A stretch of DNA of 50,906 bases from Pseudomonas sp. ICMP 561 (GCF_002699985.1 NZ_LKBT01000022.1:1-50906); one strand, 5' to 3'; counted from the stretch's first letter, positions 41,916 to 50,621 are shown. The notes: a model not told the origin generated them from the sequence alone. Made by a program: numbers and translations.

Positions 41916-41970
41916 GGACCGCAGATTCCCTGGGCAGCAACTATGATCGTGTTAAGCGTCTGAGCAGCAA

Positions 41971-41995
41971 GACGACGCCCGGCATTGGTTATTCC
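41971..41995 (-). promoter_or_regulatory. ECF promoter for the sigma/anti-sigma pair
   Basis: On the minus strand GGAATAA (41995-41989) is followed after 14 bases by CGTC (41974-41971). This fits the -35/-10 layout of ECF promoters and is identical in both elements and spacing to the motif facing the peroxidase gene. Confidence 0.75.
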
Positions 41996-42024
41996 ACCCT
42001 TCGTGCAATTTTTTTTCGGCGGAT

Positions 42025-42049
42025 GGAATAAACACTTTCCGGCTCCGTC
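42025..42049 (+). promoter_or_regulatory. ECF promoter for the peroxidase/cytochrome b561 pair
   Basis: GGAATAA at 42025-42031, 14 bases, then CGTC at 42046-42049. It stands about 45 bp before the ATG at 42093. It has the same motif and spacing as the divergent promoter of the sigma gene. Confidence 0.75.
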
Positions 42050-42092
42050 CTACTGCCCATAAAGCGTGATAGCCGATGACCTGGAGTTGTAT

Positions 42093-43190
42093 ATGACCGA
42101 CCGTGATCCGTTACCCGAGGGGCAAAGACCTCCATTAAGTCCAACTGCAACGGGCCTGCGTCTGGTGGGCATTGGCGTAGTGGTGCTGGTTGCCGCTACC
42201 GCATTTGCCTATGTGGGAGGCTACCTCGATCCGCAGCGTCTGACCCCTGACAAGCTGGTCAATACCCTTGAGCACAATAACGGTACATTCCCCGGATATC
42301 GCCGCAATCACCCAAAAGGGGTATGCGTTGCAGGTTACTTCGAAAGCAACGGCGCTGCTGCCGATCTTTCCAGTGCTCAGCTGTTTACCGCCACCCGCAC
42401 GCCAGTGGAAGGACGATTCGCGCTGCCCACCGGCAACCCTTATTCGCCAGACAGTGCCGCTCCGATACGCAGTCTGGCCCTGCGCTTTACTCAGGCAGAC
42501 GGCCAGCAGTGGCGTACCGGAATGAATGCCATGCCGGTATTCCCTGTCGGCACGCCGGAAGCGTTCTTTGGGTTGTTGCAGGCCAATGCGCCAGACCCTA
42601 AAACCGGCAAGCCTGACCCGACCAAGGCCCCTGCATTTTTCGCCAGTCACCCGGAAGCCGCGCCATTTCTGGCGTGGGTCAAGACCGCCAAGCCGTCGGC
42701 CAGCTACGCGACCGTCAGTTACAACAGTGTCAATGCGTTCTATCTGGTCAGTGCCGATGGCAAACGCCAGGCCGTGCGCTGGAACATGGTGCCTGTGGAT
42801 GCCGCGCAACCCGCGGCACCGGCGCCGGACGCCAAGGATTATCTGGAGCAGGACCTGAATGACCGACTGGCCGCAGGCCCCGTTCGTTTCAACCTGATCC
42901 TGACCCTCGCGGGTGCCAGTGATCCAGTCAACGATGCCAGCAAACAATGGCCTGCTGATCGCCAGACGTTGAACGCCGGTACGCTGGTGCTGGAAAGCGA
43001 ACAACCGCAGTTGAGCGGCGCTTGCCGTGACATCAACTTTGACCCGCTGGTGCTGCCATCCGGCATCAGTGGCTCGGATGACCCACTGCTGGCCGCGCGT
43101 TCTGCTGCTTACGCGACGTCTTACAAACGGCGCACTGCAGAAGTCGAGCAATTGCCCAAAGCCGCCCCCGTCCCGGAGAAAAAATCATGA
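42093..43190 (+). CDS. Catalase-related peroxidase, membrane-anchored (SrpA-like)
   Basis: This protein of about 365 residues has an N-terminal anchor or signal helix (LRLVGIGVVVLVAATAFAYVGGY, about 22-44). A reduced catalase fold follows. The distal region NNGTFPGYRRNHPKGVCVAGYFESNG corresponds to the haem-pocket His area, and the late RSAAYATSYKRR supplies the likely proximal Tyr. At 365 residues it lacks much of a normal catalase, as in SrpA/small catalase-related peroxidases, which act in the periplasm. ATG 42093 follows TGGAG; nine in-frame codons upstream are ignored. Confidence 0.88.
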   Translation: MTDRDPLPEGQRPPLSPTATGLRLVGIGVVVLVAATAFAYVGGYLDPQRLTPDKLVNTLEHNNGTFPGYRRNHPKGVCVAGYFESNGAAADLSSAQLFTATRTPVEGRFALPTGNPYSPDSAAPIRSLALRFTQADGQQWRTGMNAMPVFPVGTPEAFFGLLQANAPDPKTGKPDPTKAPAFFASHPEAAPFLAWVKTAKPSASYATVSYNSVNAFYLVSADGKRQAVRWNMVPVDAAQPAAPAPDAKDYLEQDLNDRLAAGPVRFNLILTLAGASDPVNDASKQWPADRQTLNAGTLVLESEQPQLSGACRDINFDPLVLPSGISGSDDPLLAARSAAYATSYKRRTAEVEQLPKAAPVPEKKS

Positions 43191-43726
43191 GTGGCTCCAA
43201 TAAGCATTTCTCTCCTCTGGCGCGCCTGCTGCACTGGTCGATGGCAGTGATGATCATCGCAATGCTGTTTATTGGCGCGGGCATGGTGGCCTCGGTGTCG
43301 GAACGACATGAATGGTTGCTCAATCTGCACAAACCGTTGGGCATAGCGATCCTGGTGCTGGTGATTCTGCGCATCATCGTCCGGGTGTCCAGCCAGACAC
43401 CGCCATTGCCGGCTGACTTGCCGGGCTGGCAGGTTTTGGCGGCAAAGCTGTCCCATTACGTGTTGTACGCATTGATGCTGGCAATGCCGTTGATTGGTTG
43501 GGCGATGATTTCTGCCGCCGGTGATCCGGTCATGCTCAGCAGTTCGGTGCGTTTGCCTTCCATCGTTGCAGCGGACGCAGGGACCTTCGCCTTTTTACGT
43601 CAGGCCCATACCTGGCTGGCGTATACGCTGTTTCTGACCGTGCTGACGCACATCGCAGCCGCGCTGTTTCATGCGTGGGTGAGGCGCGATGAGGTATTGG
43701 GGAGCATGTTGCGGGGGCGTAGCTAA
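43187..43726 (+). CDS. Cytochrome b561 (YodB/CybB-like)
   Basis: This 179-residue di-haem membrane protein has four helices. Candidate haem-ligand histidines lie in LARLLHWSMA, NLHKPLG, KLSHYVLYALMLAMPLIGW and RQAHTWLAYTLFLTVLTHIAAALFH. Its ATG overlaps the peroxidase stop (ATGA), so the two proteins are made together. The cytochrome could pass quinol electrons to the periplasmic peroxidase. Confidence 0.9.
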   Translation: MSGSNKHFSPLARLLHWSMAVMIIAMLFIGAGMVASVSERHEWLLNLHKPLGIAILVLVILRIIVRVSSQTPPLPADLPGWQVLAAKLSHYVLYALMLAMPLIGWAMISAAGDPVMLSSSVRLPSIVAADAGTFAFLRQAHTWLAYTLFLTVLTHIAAALFHAWVRRDEVLGSMLRGRS

Positions 43727-43802
43727 AGGTTTTTCCCCTTTAGGAGCCAACCAGTTGGCTCTCATTCAGCATAAATTAACCAACTGAATTTAAACGCTTT
43801 TT

Positions 43803-43945
43803 CTGTAGGAGTGAGCTTGCTCGCGATAGCGTCAGGCCAGACGGTAATTTTTCAACAGGTCTACCGTTATCGCGAGCAAGCTCACTCCTACAGGGTCCGT
43901 GTTTGCTGCGTGACAGCGCGGCGTCTGGACGACGGGAGTGCTCCT
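43803..43945. repeat. REP-type palindrome with conserved flank
   Basis: CTGTAGGAGTGAGCTTGCTC is paired with GAGCAAGCTCACTCCTACAG (43803-43894). GGTCCGTGTTTGCTGCG and a further ~20 similar bases follow, as after the unit near 37204. An extra GTGCTCCTACAGG half-unit ends at about 43951. Confidence 0.8.
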
Positions 43946-43978
43946 ACAGGTCCTCCGACACCGCTACCGAGGTGGGTA

Positions 43979-45118
43979 CTAGCGCAGAACTGTTGCCATC
44001 TCCGAAAGGGTGGTCAACACATCCTTGGCCAGTTGTTTTGAGCGTTTGCCATCCCAACCAGTGATCAGGTCCGGGCCATCGTCGTTGTCCTTGAACGGCA
44101 TCTCCAGAGTCAGCGCCAGGCACTTGTATTTTTCCCCGACGCTATTGCACGCCAGGTTCATGTTGGCCTTGCCCGGCTGTGAACGGGGATAGCCATAGCG
44201 GGTCTGGAAATCCCGGGTGATTTCACTTAAACGGCTGCGGAACTGAGCTTCGAGTTGTTGCTGCTTGGGCGTGTAACCCGGATTGCCTTCGCAGGCAGCA
44301 GTGAACACATAGGGAATTTCTTCGTCGCCATGGACGTCGAGGAACATGTCCACGCCATACTTCTCCATCTGTTCCTTGACGAAGAATACTTCCGGGCTGG
44401 TTTCCGGGGTGGAGTCCTGCCAGGCACGGTTGAGGTCCTTGCCGTTGGCATTCGTTCGCAAATGCCCGTGGAAAGAACCGTCAGGGTTCATGTGCGGGAC
44501 GAGGTACAGGTCGGCGACTTCCAGCAGGGCATTCAGCACCGGATCATCTTGCTGTTGCAGGCGCTCGATCACACCTTCCATGAACCATTCAGCCATGTGC
44601 TCGCCGGGATGTTGCTGAGCAATGATCCAGATTTTGCGCTTGCCCTCGGCGCCATTGCCGCGACGTAGCAGGGGAATATCACGGCCTTCAACGCTCTTGC
44701 CTGTGGCCAGCAGTTCAGTGCCAGCTTTTTCGAGGGCCTGACCAATGAGCCAGTCATGGCGCTCGCGGCTGTAGGGTTCGAAGTAGGCAAACCAGACATG
44801 CTCTCCAGTGGGCGTCAGGTTGAAATTCAGCGCACTCCCGTCGAATGTGGAGGGCACCCGAAACCAGGTCTGATGATCGTAAGAGGCCACTGCGTTGTAG
44901 CCAGTCCAGGCATTGTTGTAGCTGGACTGACTGGCATTGGTCAGACTGAACCTATGGACCTGGCCCGTCTGCAGGCCTTCGACCTTGAAGTGAAACCACT
45001 GAAAATGCGGGCTGCGGGTGTCCGGGCGGATGGCCAACTGGATCTGTGCAGGGTTGCTCGCGTCTATCACTTTGATATTGCCGCTATCGAAGTCTGCGCT
45101 GATTCTGAGAGAGGTCAC
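43979..45118 (-). CDS. M14 zinc carboxypeptidase, cytosolic carboxypeptidase (CCP)-like
   Basis: This 379-residue protein has an N-terminal beta-sandwich domain (about 1-125, with FQWFHFKVEG and YDHQTWFRVPS) typical of cytosolic carboxypeptidases. The M14 catalytic domain follows: HPGEHMAEW (HxxE zinc ligands), MNPDGSFHGHLRTNANGKDLNR (substrate-binding Arg), DVHGDEE (zinc His) and the catalytic Glu in LEMPFKD. No signal peptide is present, so it acts in the cytoplasm. Bacterial members are believed to trim C-terminal residues, but their targets are largely unknown. Confidence 0.9.
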   Translation of the reverse strand: MTSLRISADFDSGNIKVIDASNPAQIQLAIRPDTRSPHFQWFHFKVEGLQTGQVHRFSLTNASQSSYNNAWTGYNAVASYDHQTWFRVPSTFDGSALNFNLTPTGEHVWFAYFEPYSRERHDWLIGQALEKAGTELLATGKSVEGRDIPLLRRGNGAEGKRKIWIIAQQHPGEHMAEWFMEGVIERLQQQDDPVLNALLEVADLYLVPHMNPDGSFHGHLRTNANGKDLNRAWQDSTPETSPEVFFVKEQMEKYGVDMFLDVHGDEEIPYVFTAACEGNPGYTPKQQQLEAQFRSRLSEITRDFQTRYGYPRSQPGKANMNLACNSVGEKYKCLALTLEMPFKDNDDGPDLITGWDGKRSKQLAKDVLTTLSEMATVLR

Positions 45119-45230
45119 GGTCAGTTCCTGTGTACGTTAGTGCCAGTTATGGCGCTACTTTACACGGAACCTGCGCGAAGCAATGCGCGTCGCTGCGACG
45201 TGAAGGTGTGTGAATCGGTCACTCAGTGCT

Positions 45231-45791
45231 TCAGGTCTGACCGAGCAAGGCAAAAGCTTCCGCCGTCATGAGCAGGCTGCACAAAAACGCAGTCGCCATA
45301 CACCAGAACAGATAACTGCGACGTTTGCGGCGATGCCAGCCGCTGGCGCCTATGACGGCAGCCGGTGCTTGAAGTTGACGCCACAGACGCTCGGTACTTT
45401 CGAAGGCGGCGAGATGCGCAAGGTCAGCATCTAGCCAATGGCGGAATTCGATACGTTGACTGGCGGTAGCCTGTGGACTTTGCAGGTGTACATACCAGCG
45501 ACTGGCCTGTTCGCATACCGGATCAACAGCGGTTGCTTCATCCGCAGCGACTTGCCGACGACTGTGTTGCAGGACTCGCACCATGGCCTGCTCGACCAGT
45601 GCGACATCGATGCTCAGCAAGTCAGCGATGTGGGCGTAGGAAGCCCCGTCCAGTCGACTGAGCAGAAAGACCTGCTGTGTTCGGCGAGAAAGCTTCACCA
45701 GACCGCGCCGCAGGCTCTCGCCGTGCAGACTCAGTGGAACATCTGTCCGTCGTGCAGGCAGGGCGGGGAAGGACGAGAGTTGAATACTCAT
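45231..45791 (-). CDS. Small fusion: sigma-70 region 4-like HTH + FecR N-terminal (DUF4880) + membrane helix
   Basis: This 186-residue protein has an unusual composition. Residues 25-80 (LRRGLVKLSRRTQQVFLLSRLDGASYAHIADLLSIDVALVEQAMVRVL) match region 4 of FecI-type sigma factors. Residues 93-140 (CEQASRWYVHLQSPQATASQRIEFRHWLDADLAHLAAFESTERLWRQL) match the DUF4880 segment of FecR proteins. RRKRR then precedes one membrane helix (160-183), which ends the protein. Sigma region 2 and the periplasmic FecR domain are both missing. ATG 45791 has GAGG eight bases upstream. It is unlikely to be a working sigma factor. Confidence 0.72.
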   Translation of the reverse strand: MSIQLSSFPALPARRTDVPLSLHGESLRRGLVKLSRRTQQVFLLSRLDGASYAHIADLLSIDVALVEQAMVRVLQHSRRQVAADEATAVDPVCEQASRWYVHLQSPQATASQRIEFRHWLDADLAHLAAFESTERLWRQLQAPAAVIGASGWHRRKRRSYLFWCMATAFLCSLLMTAEAFALLGQT

Positions 45792-45863
45792 GATCGATTG
45801 CCTCGCTTGATGTTGATGAAGACTTCTCTGGTAAAAGTGCTGCTTTATATGATCTCTCTGGCC

Positions 45864-45960
45864 CTGTAGGAGCTGCCGAAGGCTGCGAAGCGTTCTTCCT
45901 GACATACCGCCATCGCAGCCTTCGGCAGCTCCTACCTACAGGGTCGTGTGTTTGCTGCAC
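45864..45960. repeat. REP-type palindrome with conserved flank
   Basis: CCTGTAGGAGCTGCCGAAGG is paired with CCTTCGGCAGCTCCTACC (to about 45942). The following CAGGGTCGTGTGTTTGCTGC resembles the flank seen near 37204 and 43894. Confidence 0.75.
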
Positions 45961-46219
45961 CAAGGTTCGCCGTCAGGACAGCGGACTTCTTTTCTGGATG
46001 TGGCATATGAGAGTCTTTCTCAAGTGCTAAACCAGCTCAATTACCGATTATCTTCGGTGCAGCGCCTTCGAAAGCCAACTTCAGAGGCCCTTTCTGCAAT
46101 CTTTTTGCTATGATCCGCGCCATCGTAGAAACGACACCCTCTTCATTAGCCTGAAGAACGCAGCACCCGAACCTTGCATCACCAGTGACACCAAAAAAAT
46201 AGAAACGAACCGCAAAACT

Positions 46220-46248
46220 AAAAAAAAGACCCGGAAAAAATCCGGGTC
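46220..46248 (-). terminator. Rho-independent terminator of the PrrF-like RNA
   Basis: GACCCGG and CCGGGTC form a 7-bp G/C stem around an A/T loop (46228-46248). On the minus strand a run of seven to eight U residues follows (46227-46220). Confidence 0.88.
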
Positions 46249-46332
46249 AAAAACCGTGATTAGCCTGATGAGGAGATAATCCAGAAGCCGACCTAAGACT
46301 TCTGAGTTATCCAACTGACCTTGCGGCCAGTT
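46220..46332 (-). ncRNA. prrF: PrrF-like iron-responsive small RNA
   Basis: Read on the minus strand from 46332, hairpin AACTGGCCGCAAGGTCAGTT comes first. A second hairpin, CAGAAG...CTTCTG, follows, then the single-stranded block GATTATCTCCTCATCAGG continuing CTAATCACGG. A terminator (GACCCGG/CCGGGTC plus a U-run, 46248-46220) ends it. This order and the CTCCTCATCAGGCTAATC block fit PrrF, the Pseudomonas RyhB analogue that lowers expression of iron-using proteins such as SodB under iron limitation. A Fur box stands right at the expected promoter. It is about 113 nt, the usual PrrF size. Only one copy is present here. Confidence 0.88.
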
Positions 46333-46340
46333 GCTTGCAA

Positions 46341-46355
46341 TAATAATCATTATCA
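46341..46355 (-). promoter_or_regulatory. Fur box of the PrrF-like RNA
   Basis: TAATAATCATTATCA matches the 7-1-7 Fur consensus TGATAATNATTATCA at 14 of 15 positions. It ends nine bases before the predicted RNA start, so bound Fur-Fe(II) would block transcription. Confidence 0.88.
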
Positions 46356-46417
46356 TTTGCAAGTCAAACCTTTTTATCGTCCCCATAGAAAATCATTCGG
46401 ATTCCGCCTGACGCCCG

Positions 46418-46885
46418 TCAGTCCAGCGGCAGTTCTGTCGTGCGTTTTACTTCGCTCATGGCGATGTTCGAGTGGGCTTCCTGCACGTGTGGCTGCTGCA
46501 GCAGATGATCCCGCAGGAAGCGCTCGTAGCTGGCGATGTCCTGCGCCACCACCTTGAGCATGAAATCCATATCGCCCGCCATCGTGTAGCACTCCAGCAC
46601 CTCGGGGTAGCCGGTGATTGCTTCTTCGAATTCCGCAAGAAAACGCCGGCCGTGCCCGGATAACTTCACATCGACGAACACCGTCATGGTCAGGCCAAGC
46701 TTGCGTGGGTTGAGCAGGGCGACTTTGCGTTCGATATAGCCTTCTTCCTGAAGGCGGTTGATGCGCCGCCAGCAAGGGGATTGGGACAGCTCGACGCGTT
46801 CGGCAATTTCGGCTGCCGAGAGATCGGCATCGTGTTGCAGCAGGCGCAGGATCCTGCGGTCGATGGGGCTTAATTTGTTCTGCAT
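46418..46885 (-). CDS. Lrp/AsnC-family transcriptional regulator
   Basis: This 155-residue protein has an N-terminal AsnC-type helix-turn-helix (about 5-60, LSPIDRRILRLLQHDADLSAAEIAERVELSQSPCWRRINRLQEEGYI). A C-terminal RAM/AsnC effector domain follows (about 68-145, GDMDFMLKVVAQDIASYERFL). It diverges from the indolepyruvate oxidoreductase gene and probably activates it in response to an aromatic or other amino acid. The start faces a 182-bp shared promoter region. Confidence 0.92.
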   Translation of the reverse strand: MQNKLSPIDRRILRLLQHDADLSAAEIAERVELSQSPCWRRINRLQEEGYIERKVALLNPRKLGLTMTVFVDVKLSGHGRRFLAEFEEAITGYPEVLECYTMAGDMDFMLKVVAQDIASYERFLRDHLLQQPHVQEAHSNIAMSEVKRTTELPLD

Positions 46886-47067
46886 GAATTGACCTCTTTT
46901 TTTATTTTTATAGAACTGAACATGCAGAAGTTCAGCAGATAAACGGCAAATTAGAAAGAAAAAGCCTCATTGCTACAGGCAGTATTTTGCTTGTGACCGC
47001 CCGGGTAGAACCTGCCCCGCGGATTAGCCGCCATAACACTGCTCATAAAAATAAAAGGAGCGCCTGA

Positions 47068-50000
47068 ATGTCTTTGGCTGATATTCGTCTTGACGATAAG
47101 TACCGGCTCGCGACCGGCAACCTGTACCTGACTGGCACCCAGGCCCTGACCCGCTTGCCGATGCTGCAAAAGCAGCGTGACGAGGCGCGGGGGCTGAATA
47201 CCGCCGGTTTCATCTCCGGTTATCGCGGCTCGCCTCTGGGCAATCTCGACAAGAGCCTGTGGGACGCCAAGGACTACCTCAAGCAGAACGCAATCCACTT
47301 TCAGCCGGGCGTCAACGAAGAGTTGGCGGCGACGGCGGTGTGGGGAAGCCAGCAGGTCAATCTGTTTCCTGAAGGCAAATACGACGGCGTATTTGCACTT
47401 TGGTACGGTAAAGGGCCGGGTGTGGACCGTTGTGGCGACGTGTTCAAACATGCCAACTCGGCGGGCGTAGCAGCCAATGGCGGGGTATTGGTGCTGGCGG
47501 GGGACGACCATGGCTGCAAGTCGTCGACCATCGCCCACCAGAGCGAACATGCGTTCATCGCGTCAATGATTCCTGTGCTCAACCCCAGTAACGTTCAGGA
47601 AATCCTTGATTACGGGATCATCGGCTGGGAGCTGTCCCGCTACAGCGGTTGCTGGGTGGCGATGAAAACCATCGCCGAGAACGTCGATTCGTCGGCCGTG
47701 GTCGAGGTCGATCCACTGCGCATCACCACTCAGATTCCTGAAGACTTCAACATTCCTGAAGGTGGCTTGCACATTCGCTGGCCGGATCCGCCACTGGCTC
47801 AGGAGGCACGGCTCAATACCTATAAAATTTACGCTGCTCGCGCTTTCGCCCGTGCCAACCAGCTCAACAAGGTTGTAATTGATTCGCCGCAGCCAAGACT
47901 GGGCATCGTCACTACCGGCAAATCCTATCTGGATGTGCGTCAGGCTCTGGAAGAACTGGGCATCAATGAAGCGCTGTGTGCTCAAGTCGGTATTCGGGTG
48001 CTCAAGGTCGGCATGAGCTGGCCGCTGGAGCCGGTTTCGGTCCATGGTTTTGCTGAAGGGCTGGACGAGATTCTGGTAGTCGAAGAGAAGCGCAGCGTGA
48101 TCGAGGATCAACTCACCGGTCAGCTCTACAACTGGCCAGTAGATCGCCGTCCGGTGGTGGTCGGCGAATTTGACGAGCAAGGCCTTTCGCTGCTGCCGAA
48201 CCTGAGCGAGCTGACTCCCGCAATGATTGCCAGGGTGATTGCCAAACGCCTTGCGCCATTTTACAGCAGCGACAAAATCGACGCGCGTCTGCAGTTTCTG
48301 GCTGACAAAGAGAAAGCCTTGCAAGCGCCGCTGTTCAACACCCAACGTACTCCGCATTTCTGCTCTGGCTGCCCGCACAACACTTCGACCCGGGTTCCGG
48401 AAGGCAGTCGTGCACTGGCCGGGATTGGCTGCCATTACATGACCATCTGGATGGATCGGGCCACCGAGACCTTCACGCAAATGGGCGGGGAGGGCGTGAC
48501 CTGGATTGGTCAGGCACCGTTTACCAACACGCCCCACGTGTTTCAGAACCTCGGCGACGGTACCTATTTCCACTCTGGTCATCTGGCCTTGCGTGCTGCG
48601 GTGGCCTCGGGCGTCAACATCACTTACAAAATCCTCTACAACGACGCCGTCGCCATGACCGGCGGACAGCCCATCGATGGCGTGCTGCGTGTCGATCAGC
48701 TCAGTCGTCAGGTATTCAACGAGGGCGTGCAGCGCATCGCGCTGGTGTCCGATGAGCCGGACAAATACCCGAGCCGTGAAGGCTTTGCACCGATCACCAG
48801 TTTTCACCATCGCCGCGATCTGGACAGCGTGCAGCGCGAACTGCGTGAATTCCAGGGCGTTTCAGTGATCATTTATGACCAGACCTGCGCCACGGAGAAA
48901 CGTCGTCGGCGCAAACGCGGCACGATGAAAGACCTGGAAAAGCGTGCTCTGATCAATACCGCAGTCTGTGAAGGCTGTGGCGATTGTGGCGTCAAGTCCG
49001 GCTGCCTTTCAGTGCTGCCCAAAGAAACCGCCCAAGGCCGTAAACGCGAGATCGACCAGAATGCCTGTAACAAGGATTTCAGTTGTGTCGAAGGCTTCTG
49101 CCCAAGCTTCGTCACCGTACATGGCGGCAAGCTGCGCAAACCAGCGCTGCCGAATCAGGTGCAGAGCTTCGTGACATTACCTGAGCCTCACCCGCAGAGT
49201 CTGGATAGACCGTTCAATATCCTGCTGTCCGGTGTGGGCGGTACGGGCGTGACCACTGTGGGTGCCATGCTGGGCTATGCGGCCAACATTGAAGGCAAAG
49301 GCTGTAGCGTGCTGGATCAGGCCGGTCTGGCGCAGAAGTTTGGTCCGGTTGTCAGTCACATCCGCATCGCTGCACGTCAGCAAGATCTGTTTGCGGTGCG
49401 CATACCGGCCGGGGAAGCCAACCTGCTGCTGGGCTGCGACTTGCTGGTAGCGGCGGGGCCGGATGCCATCGCCAAGCTCAACTCGACCTTTTCTCATGCC
49501 GTGGTCAACAGCCAGCAAACACCCACTGCGGAGTTCACCCGTAATCCGGATGCGGTTTTTCCCGTCGAAGCGATGAAACAAACGATTCGGGACGCTGTGG
49601 GGGCTGAAAAAACTCACTTTATCGAAGCGACTGATCTGGCGATTCGTTTGCTCGGCGATACCATTGCCAGCAACCTGTTCATGCTGGGCTACGCCTTCCA
49701 GTTGGGCTTCATTCCGCTCAGTTCTGCAGCCATCGAAAAAGCCATCGCACTCAACGGCGTGGCGGTCGAGCTGAATCAACAGGCTTTCCTTTGGGGACGG
49801 CGTGCAGCCCATGATCTGGCGGCAGTGCAAGCCATCGCTCATCCTCAGGAGCAAATTGTCGAAGCGCCGCAGCCCGTTGATCTGGCGCAACGCATCAAGG
49901 CCAACGTCGCTGCGCTGACCGATTACCAGAACGCCGCCTACGCTGAACGCTATACGCGTCTGGTTGAAAATGTGCGGCAGACCGAGATGCGCTTGTTCCC

Positions 50001-50553
50001 GGGGCAGTTGGCGGTACTGACTGAAGCGGTGGCGTTCAATCTGTTCAAGGTGCTGGCGTACAAGGACGAGTACGAAGTCGCGCGTCTCTACAGCAACGGC
50101 GATTTTACCCGTCAATTACAGACGCAGTTTGAAGGTGATTACCGGCTGGAGTTTCACTTGGCGCCGTCATGGTTGGCCAAGCGTGACAAGCTGACGGGAG
50201 AACCTCGTAAACGCAGTTTCGGACCCTGGATGCTCAAGGCGTTTGGCGGGCTGGCGAAGTTTAAATTCTTGCGGGGTACGGCGTTCGATCCATTCGGGCG
50301 CAGCCTTGAGCGTCAGCAGGAGCGAGAGTTGATCGAGGCGTATATCAGCGACGTCGAGCTGATCCTGCTCAACCTCAATGCCATGAATCGCCACACTGCG
50401 CTGGAATTGGCGCGTTTGCCGGAGAAGATTCGCGGCTACGGGCACATTAAGGAGCGCGCCATGAAGGCATCAGGGCTGCATGCCGAGCGGGTGCGGCATA
50501 GCCTTGTGACGGGAGAAGTGGCTGCGCCGAAGTTGTTTGAGGTGGTGGCTTGA
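47068..50553 (+). CDS. Indolepyruvate ferredoxin oxidoreductase, fused alpha-beta subunits
   Basis: This 1161-residue enzyme has an N-terminal pyrimidine-binding-like domain (GFISGYRGSPLGNLD). Thiamine-diphosphate binding follows (CSGCPHNTSTRVPEGSRALAGIGCHYM, GGEGVTWIG, YNDAVAMTGGQ). A cysteine cluster comes next (CEGCGDCGVKSGCLSV...NACNKDFSCVEGFCPSF, about 635-685) for an iron-sulphur centre. A C-terminal gamma-type domain (LLSGVGGTGVTTVGAMLGYAA) completes it. It oxidatively decarboxylates arylpyruvates to aryl-acetyl-CoA. AAAAGGAG precedes the ATG. The Lrp gene upstream is its likely regulator. Confidence 0.92.
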   Translation: MSLADIRLDDKYRLATGNLYLTGTQALTRLPMLQKQRDEARGLNTAGFISGYRGSPLGNLDKSLWDAKDYLKQNAIHFQPGVNEELAATAVWGSQQVNLFPEGKYDGVFALWYGKGPGVDRCGDVFKHANSAGVAANGGVLVLAGDDHGCKSSTIAHQSEHAFIASMIPVLNPSNVQEILDYGIIGWELSRYSGCWVAMKTIAENVDSSAVVEVDPLRITTQIPEDFNIPEGGLHIRWPDPPLAQEARLNTYKIYAARAFARANQLNKVVIDSPQPRLGIVTTGKSYLDVRQALEELGINEALCAQVGIRVLKVGMSWPLEPVSVHGFAEGLDEILVVEEKRSVIEDQLTGQLYNWPVDRRPVVVGEFDEQGLSLLPNLSELTPAMIARVIAKRLAPFYSSDKIDARLQFLADKEKALQAPLFNTQRTPHFCSGCPHNTSTRVPEGSRALAGIGCHYMTIWMDRATETFTQMGGEGVTWIGQAPFTNTPHVFQNLGDGTYFHSGHLALRAAVASGVNITYKILYNDAVAMTGGQPIDGVLRVDQLSRQVFNEGVQRIALVSDEPDKYPSREGFAPITSFHHRRDLDSVQRELREFQGVSVIIYDQTCATEKRRRRKRGTMKDLEKRALINTAVCEGCGDCGVKSGCLSVLPKETAQGRKREIDQNACNKDFSCVEGFCPSFVTVHGGKLRKPALPNQVQSFVTLPEPHPQSLDRPFNILLSGVGGTGVTTVGAMLGYAANIEGKGCSVLDQAGLAQKFGPVVSHIRIAARQQDLFAVRIPAGEANLLLGCDLLVAAGPDAIAKLNSTFSHAVVNSQQTPTAEFTRNPDAVFPVEAMKQTIRDAVGAEKTHFIEATDLAIRLLGDTIASNLFMLGYAFQLGFIPLSSAAIEKAIALNGVAVELNQQAFLWGRRAAHDLAAVQAIAHPQEQIVEAPQPVDLAQRIKANVAALTDYQNAAYAERYTRLVENVRQTEMRLFPGQLAVLTEAVAFNLFKVLAYKDEYEVARLYSNGDFTRQLQTQFEGDYRLEFHLAPSWLAKRDKLTGEPRKRSFGPWMLKAFGGLAKFKFLRGTAFDPFGRSLERQQERELIEAYISDVELILLNLNAMNRHTALELARLPEKIRGYGHIKERAMKASGLHAERVRHSLVTGEVAAPKLFEVVA

Positions 50554-50621
50554 GATTTTAATTAAGTCTGGCTACAGGATTATTGTGGCGGGCAGCACTG
50601 CTTCGACAGGAAATTGCTTTC

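Noticed and set aside
46108..46386. Minus-strand reading frame of 92 codons
   Set aside because: It lies on top of the PrrF-like RNA, its terminator and its Fur box; the translation is low-complexity and hydrophobic only because of A/T-rich regulatory DNA.
47563..48810. 415-codon minus-strand frame opposite the indolepyruvate oxidoreductase
   Set aside because: Shadow frame caused by high GC; the opposite strand encodes a clearly recognised enzyme.
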